The position numbers and the translations under genes were made by a program. From positions 1,663,501 through 1,727,500 of the forward strand of contig CANTUR010000644.1 of the NCBI GenBank assembly GCA_947683625.1: a stretch of 64,000 nucleotides of DNA. The letters are read 5' to 3'. The stretch's first letter is position 1; each line of letters opens with the position of its first letter. This DNA is from Mallotus nudiflorus (taxonomy: Eukaryota > Streptophyta > Magnoliopsida > Malpighiales > Euphorbiaceae). Under the pieces are notes generated by a model that saw nothing but the letters and a program-made list of their open reading frames with translations, was not told where the DNA came from and did no database searches. Below, in pieces: positions 59,201 through 64,000 of the stretch.

Positions 59201-60199
59201 ATCATGCAACTCAATATAGTATAACTTTCCACGTTTAACACCAGAGCTAAGAATCTGGCGCATTACAATGTCCTAAAATACACAATAATTAGGGCAAAAT
59301 TTGACAGTGCAATTCAAGGTTTTAGTGATTTGGCCAACAGATAATAGATTACAAGAAAGAGATGGAACAATAAAAATAATATCTAAATTAAGAGAGTCAG
59401 AGTGTCTAACTTCGCCATAATGAGTACAGGTATATGTGATGGGCTTACTCGATATTTTTCCTTTGAACTGGGGGCAAGTCTGAGCTGCTACAAGTACATA
59501 ATGATTCGACAGTATCTTCGACTCGTCCATTATATGTCGCTGGTTGTGATCCCTCCAGACATATGCATAACTAGACTCGAGATTAAAATGTGGATCCTTC
59601 CGGAGTATTTCACTCCGAGCATTATTAAATTCAAAATCAAGCCCAACTAGGAAAATATGTGTTCGAAGCCGAGTAATATGCTTGTGGAGTGATACTACTC
59701 CATTAAAATCCTCCCCTTGTGTACACGTCCAGGCATCGATTTCCTGAAATATTCCAATCAGTTTATTATAATATGTAGGTAATGGCTTACCATTTTGATG
59801 TGTAATGAATGATTTCTGATTCAATTCAAATAACTGAGTTTCGTCAGATCCATCATAGAAGGTTTTTGAGACAACATCCCATATCTCCTTTGTTGTTGGA
59901 AGACGGATGAATCTCTGCATCAATGTCGGACTCATAGAGTCAATCAGTCAACTTTTGACTCGATTATTATCAAGGAGCCAAGTTTCCAATGTTTTATCTC
60001 CTGCTGGTGGCTTTGGTGTAGTGCCATTAAAAAAGCCATATTTATTTCTGACTCCAATTTGCATCTCCATAATCTGTGACCATAGAGTATACTTCGTATC
60101 ATCAAAAATAATTCCTGTGGGAAAGTAAGAATTATCTTGAAGGGTTTGAATAAAATTAGGTGTTCTATGGGATATGATAAATGTATTTTCGGTGGTCAT
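56224..60199 (-). pseudogene. Copia polyprotein (gag, protease remnant, integrase, RT, RNase H)
   Basis: ATG at 60199 opens MTTENTFIISHRTPNFIQ. The gag domain continues with WSQIMEMQIGVRNKYGFFNG and LPTTKEIWDVVSKTFYDGSD, and the zinc knuckle is broken off after a CTHYGEVRHS block at about 59400. Text then jumps to IVPSLSCNLLSVGQ (late protease), so roughly 200 residues with the catalytic Asp are lost. Integrase has ILWHRRLSHLSFYYLRQI, CDVCELAKG and IHSDVWGPA. A Ser/Pro-rich spacer (about 58240-58010) precedes RT: DNPDWKKVMNDEMEALQKN, GCKWIFTVKLNPDGSINRYK and the catalytic YVDDMVVTGND near 57175. RNase H follows and the stop is at 56226. Several stops occur at Gln or Trp sites. Confidence 0.85.
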
Positions 60200-60278
60200 G
60201 ATTTTGAAGATTCAACGAATTCAAGTAAAAAAATACGATTTGCAAGAATTCAATAAAAAATTCGATTTCAATGGGTAT

Positions 60279-60290
60279 GCTCTAATACCA
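60279..60290 (-). other. Copia primer-binding site (minus strand)
   Basis: On the minus strand TGGTATTAGAGC directly follows the 5' LTR. It differs by one base from the common tRNA-iMet PBS TGGTATCAGAGC. Confidence 0.85.
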
Positions 60291-60498
60291 TGAAAAATAA
60301 AATTCAGAGAAAATTTAAAGGAAATATTTTTTCATAATATTTAAAGAAGGGTTACACCTTTTATATATACACATAGGAATCATAATCACAACCTAATTAG
60401 AAATAGAATAACATTTAAATAGAATAGAACTTTATTCCTAATTGTATACAAATACTTACTTCCTAATATATACAATAAAGGTATTTACTTCCTCAACA
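60291..60498 (-). mobile_element. Copia 5' LTR (minus strand)
   Basis: The 208-bp LTR reads TGTTGAGGAAGTAAAT on the minus strand. It is flanked by the PBS on one side and the AATAG target duplication on the other. Confidence 0.88.
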
Positions 60499-60683
60499 AA
60501 TAGTCTAGTCTAGTACTATTTTTCTATGAAGAGAGAGCTTCAAGATGCGATTTGTGAAACTTTTATGATTTAGAAAAAAATTATTTTCTACTCTTATAAT
60601 TTAAAATGTTTTTAAAGAAAAGTTAACACTTAATTTTATATATTTTCTATTTATGTACTTCGTTAGTTACACATTGATTTCCT

Positions 60684-60789
60684 ATTAACACTTAACTACA
60701 TTAAAAAAAAATGTAATATATATCATTAAATTAGTCATTAACACTTAACTACATTAAAAAAAATGTAATATATATCATTAAATTAGTCA
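60684..60789. repeat. 53-bp tandem duplication
   Basis: A 53-bp unit (ATTAACACTTAACTACATTA to ATTAAATTAGTC) is present twice, nearly identical. Segmental copy I has only one at about 45393-45446, so this is a recent local duplication in copy II. Confidence 0.8.
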
Positions 60790-60949
60790 TAAAAAGACTT
60801 TTATTACCTTTATGTGAATAACACATAATTATATTAAAAAATTAAAAAATTAATTATAAAAATCAAGTTTGATTCTTAAATTGTATAGCTCATGCAATGT
60901 GCGAATTATATGAAGTTGTTTTTCGATTAAATTTAGTAAGAAGATGGAA

Positions 60950-61380
60950 AAATATTATAAATAAATAAGAAATCATACAAATTTATAAAAGTTAAAATTT
61001 ATAATTTATAATTAGAAGAAATAAGAGATTCAAAAATAAAAACAATAAATAGTCACGAATATAGATAACTAATCATGCATGTTACGTTATGAGTAAAAGA
61101 GTATTTTATTATTAATTTTTTTAATTATTTGTTATAAAATTTTAAATTTTTTTAAAAAAAGTTAAAAAAAATAAAAGTGTCATATATCAAAATTTGTACT
61201 AAATCACAACATTTATGTTTTAAATTTCTATATATTTTACATAGGCATTTCATTTCTTTTTCACCCATCACATGAAATTGAAGTTTAATAGAAATGTATT
61301 GATCCTATGAAGCATTTAAAAGAACTTAATTTTGTTTTGAAGTTTTGTATTACAAACGAAGAAAAAATCTCAGATCAAAT
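60950..61380. repeat. R2 AT-rich repeat, copy 4
   Basis: It is colinear with 45590-45990 as part of segmental copy II. Confidence 0.65.
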
Positions 61381-61560
61381 TGATAGGAACCTATGAATAT
61401 CAATCCATAAAGAGCGTACGACTTATATCTCTAGCCTTTTCTGCCCTACTTGCTTGCTAAGTAGATGCAAGGTAGACTTGGGTATAAGTTTGCTTTTAAA
61501 CTCTCTTGACAAACTGGTCAAAATTAAACTCTATAAAATTTGTCTCATTTAATCTCATAA

Positions 61561-61947
61561 CTAAATATGTGTAAATATTCAATTGGCATTACTATGTAAT
61601 TTTTTGGATATTTTTCTATTAATAAGAAAAGAATAATTTATGGAACTCAATTTCAGCAAAATATCTGTTCTCATTACATTATAATTTGTTGGGTATTTGC
61701 CAGGTCAGCAGAACATTGCGTGGAAGACTTTATTTTTTGTAACATGGGGATGGAGCGATGACTCCATGCAGTTCCCTAGCAGCTTCTTGGGGCCTACACC
61801 ATTATTGGCATAGGATTCTTTTTTTCTATTCTTATTTTGATTTGGCCGAGAACAAGTTGAGATGGTGATTCATTTTAGATAAACATCATTTAAGGTTAAG
61901 AAAATTACAGTCAAATGTTATTTATACATTACAATTCAATGGCTATC
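61561..61947. other. Spacer between segmental block and copia LTR, no gene seen
   Basis: About 290 bp is unique within the window, including a GC-richer stretch (GGGATGGAGCGATGACTCC near 61747) that has no recognised frame. The last 100 bp match 46766-46870. Confidence 0.4.
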
Positions 61948-62288
61948 TGTTGAAATTATTATTAATAATGAATAATAAAATTAGAAATATTATTTTTAAT
62001 TTTTTAAATATAATTTATTATATAAATTAATGATTTATATTTATAATAAATTATAATTATTGAATTTTTTTAATAAAAGAAAAATTATAAATATTGAATT
62101 CGAGAATAAAAAAAATTTTGATACTTAAAGAAGAAAGTATCATTCTTCTTATTTTTATACGTTTATGTTGTAAAATATTTTTCCCTTTTGCACTTAAGTA
62201 AGTTTGAAAATTCACCAAAATTCGCATATGCTAATAATTATTTTTTATTGTTAATTATTTTTAATTTTTAATCTACTCTAACTCGACA
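61948..62288 (+). mobile_element. 5' LTR of Ty1-copia element running off the window
   Basis: It starts TGTTGAAATTATT and ends CTCGACA, 341 bp, directly before a PBS. The uninterrupted related sequence at about 46860 (GGCTATCTATTGATTTG) shows where it inserted. Its sequence differs from the copia LTRs at 136-502 and 56-60 kb, so it is a third copia family. Confidence 0.8.
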
Positions 62289-62290
62289 TG

Positions 62291-62302
62291 TGGTATCAGA
62301 TC
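62291..62302 (+). other. Copia primer-binding site
   Basis: TGGTATCAGATC, two bases after the LTR, matches the tRNA-iMet PBS except at one position. Confidence 0.85.
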
Positions 62303-62454
62303 TTACTCAATTAAGGATTTGACTACTAACATTTTACATACAAAAACAGTTGTACATGGGAGATTTTGCACGTGCACAGTTTGGAACTATGAAACTTATT
62401 GGTTCAGAACCACATTTGCTTAGTGAAACGTAAGGCTGCTAAATTCCAGTCACT

Positions 62455-63360
62455 ATGGCAAAATTGGGTAATGTTGGTTTTATTGAAAAATTAAATAATA
62501 ATAATTATGGCATGTGGAGGACCTGCATGGAGTCATACTTGTAAGGTCAAGACCTCTAGGAGGTTGTTTTTAGGACTGAGGTCACATCAACACTACTAGA
62601 TAATGATGTTAGCAATATTAGAAAATGAAGAATTAAAGTTAGGAAAGCCAAGTTCACCATTAAAACAACTATTGAAGACGATATGATGGGGTGCATTAAA
62701 GATGCTACCACACTAAAGGAAGCTTGGGATTCTCTTGCTTTGCAGTTCTAAAAAAAAAAAAAAAGGAATGATGCTAGACTTCAATTGTTGGAAAATGAAC
62801 TAATGTCCATCTCACAAAAAGATATGACAATTAGTCAGTATTTTACCAAGGTAAAGTCCTTATGCCAAGAAATTGCTGAGTTAGATGAGGCATCCAGATT
62901 AGCCAATAATAGGATGAGGAGAATCATCATTCATGGACTACGACCTCAGTACCATAGTTTCATGGTTGTAGTTCAAAGTTGGCCCACAACTGTCTATTGA
63001 AGAGTTGGAGAATTTGTTGGCAAGTTAAGAAACTCTAGCAAAATAAATGGTTGGTGTGTATTTGAATACTAAAAAGGTGGCGCCCTTCATCAACAAGAAA
63101 AAAAATCAACCGCATGGTAAGAATGGAAGGAGGACATAAGGCAATGTCCAATTGGAGTGGGCTCAACAAAAATAGCAACACAATAATCAGCCATCTAAGA
63201 ATTCTAGATGTCATAATGGAGAGTGTTTTAATTATAGTAAGAAAGGACACTATGCCAGAGATTGATAGTCTAAGAAAAGGACTATTCAGAGTAATACAAC
63301 AACAACAAGCAATCACCACCAGGATGAACCAAAGTGGGATGCTGAAGCATTATTTATGAA
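62455..63360 (+). pseudogene. Copia gag, decayed
   Basis: ATG at 62455 opens MAKLGNVGFIEKLNNNNYGM with the conserved WRTCMESYL after it. A long intact piece (62785-62997) shows LENELMSISQKDMTISQYFT and MRRIIIHGLRPQYHSF, the UBN2-type gag of copia. The zinc knuckle at about 63217 reads CFNYSKKGHYARD and then a stop, so two Cys ligands are lost. An A run at 62751-62764 and several stops break the frame. Gag would coat the element's RNA. Confidence 0.75.
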
Positions 63361-63439
63361 AATAATACAAGTGGAAGAGTACTATAGTTCAAAGATTGTG
63401 GAAGTTCCTAGCTTTATGGCTATTACAATAGAAGAAGAG

Positions 63440-64000
63440 GAGTAAGCACCTAGTTTTTCAAGTTCTCATAGAATTGATTATGAGAAGTGTTGGATCTTTG
63501 ATTTCAATTATTCTAGTCATATGACAAGAGATAAAAGCAAGCTCTATAATGCTTCAGAATACAAAGGTAAGTGAGTTGTGGTAATTGAAAATAACTCGCA
63601 ACTACCAAATACTCATATTGGGGACATGGTGGTCACTTCTTATTCAAATCAACAGCAAGTGCAGTTGGAGGATGTGTATAGAGTATCAGGTATCAAAAAG
63701 AATCTTGTGTCAGTTTTAGAGTTGAATGATTCTAGAAACTTTATTGTGTTTGACCCTAATGATGTCAAAGTTTATCAACAAGTCAAAATAGTTGACATAC
63801 CAATAATGAAGGGATAGAAGGTGGATTCCATGTATGTGTTGTTAGTAGAAAATGCTTATATAGAGAATACCAAAGGCGGTGATACAACTAACTTATGGCA
63901 TGCACAACTAGGACATGTCAATTATCATAAACTAAAAATGATAATGACCAAGTCCTCATTAAGAGGGCAACCTACTCTTGATGCTTGTACTGATATGATT
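63440..64000 (+). pseudogene. Copia protease end and integrase start, cut by window edge
   Basis: The frame shows WIFDFNYSSHMTRDKSKLYN (protease start, with the usual D-S-G altered to D-F-N), then EDVYRVSGIKKNLVSVLEL and the pre-integrase motif NLWHAQLGHVNYHKLKMI with its His residues, ending at the window edge. Stops lie at about 63571 and 63815. It belongs to the same polyprotein as the gag upstream. Confidence 0.72.

Larger units (their letters stand above)
56001..60498 (-). mobile_element. Ty1-copia element on the minus strand, near-complete
   Basis: LTRs 56001-56216 and 60291-60498 flank a minus-strand gag-protease-integrase-RT-RNase H polyprotein. The target duplication is a perfect AATAG (55996-56000 and 60499-60503). 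PBS and polypurine tract are in place. Length is 4498 bp, slightly short because a stretch between the gag zinc knuckle and the protease end is missing. Stops and at least one frameshift make it non-autonomous now. Confidence 0.9.
50290..61560. repeat. Segmental duplication, copy II (split by two retroelements)
   Basis: The parts homologous to copy I are 50290-50660, 54355-56000 and 60504-61560. Together they are about 3.1 kb, close to the 3.3 kb of copy I. The interruptions are the truncated Tat element and the minus-strand copia element. Confidence 0.7.

Noticed and set aside
1..64000. tRNA, rRNA and other structured RNA genes
   Set aside because: No cloverleaf with A/B box pattern or rRNA core sequence was noticed; tRNA-like motifs are only retroelement primer-binding sites.

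Overview
The window is about 64 kb of AT-rich plant nuclear DNA, almost certainly from a eudicot. The evidence is the Ty1-copia, Tekay-type chromovirus and Tat-type gypsy retrotransposons, a CACTA DNA transposon, GT..AG introns and a small coiled-coil gene family. No RNA gene, CRISPR array or bacterial-style operon is visible. Nearly all coding capacity is decayed transposable-element protein, and the only host-like genes are two short coiled-coil paralogues at 44-45 kb and 55-56 kb. The species cannot be named from the sequence alone. Coordinates of domains in decayed elements are approximate.

0-6 kb. The 3' end of a Ty1-copia element (RNase H tail, polypurine tract, LTR) is followed by an older RNase H relic. 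Next is a CACTA transposon at 1508-4923 with TAGTG-type ends and a perfect 3-bp target duplication (GCA), holding a few gene-like open segments but no recognised transposase. After AT-rich DNA comes the left half of a non-coding repeat called R1 here.

6-42 kb. This is a nested stack. R1 is split by a Tekay-like chromovirus (5938-42096, plus strand, about 2.8-kb LTRs). That element is split between protease and reverse transcriptase by a Tat-lineage gypsy element on the minus strand (10785-36268, about 2-kb LTRs). That one in turn carries a second Tat element on the plus strand (17398-26697), which lost the end of integrase and two thirds of its 3' LTR. Target duplications, primer-binding sites and LTR pairs support each layer. 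Between the pol gene and 3' LTR of the minus-strand Tat element lies an antisense, intron-containing plant mobile domain (PMD) gene, now broken.

42-62 kb. A roughly 3.2-kb segment (42945-46230) is duplicated in direct orientation at 50290-61560. Each copy carries a minus-strand gene for a short, charged coiled-coil protein that resembles the N-terminal coiled coil of plant CC-NLR resistance proteins but lacks an NB-ARC domain. Copy 1 is open; copy 2 is frameshifted. The second segment was invaded by a 5'-truncated Tat element (50660-54355) and by a nearly complete Ty1-copia element on the minus strand (56001-60498, perfect AATAG target duplication). A second, uninterrupted R1 copy lies at 48332-49350.

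62-64 kb. A further Ty1-copia element starts on the plus strand (LTR 61948-62288, PBS, gag, start of pol) and runs off the window.

Overall this looks like old heterochromatic or gene-poor DNA that grew by nested insertion. Stop codons in the old elements fall mostly where the families have Gln or Trp codons, as expected from C-to-T decay of methylated DNA.
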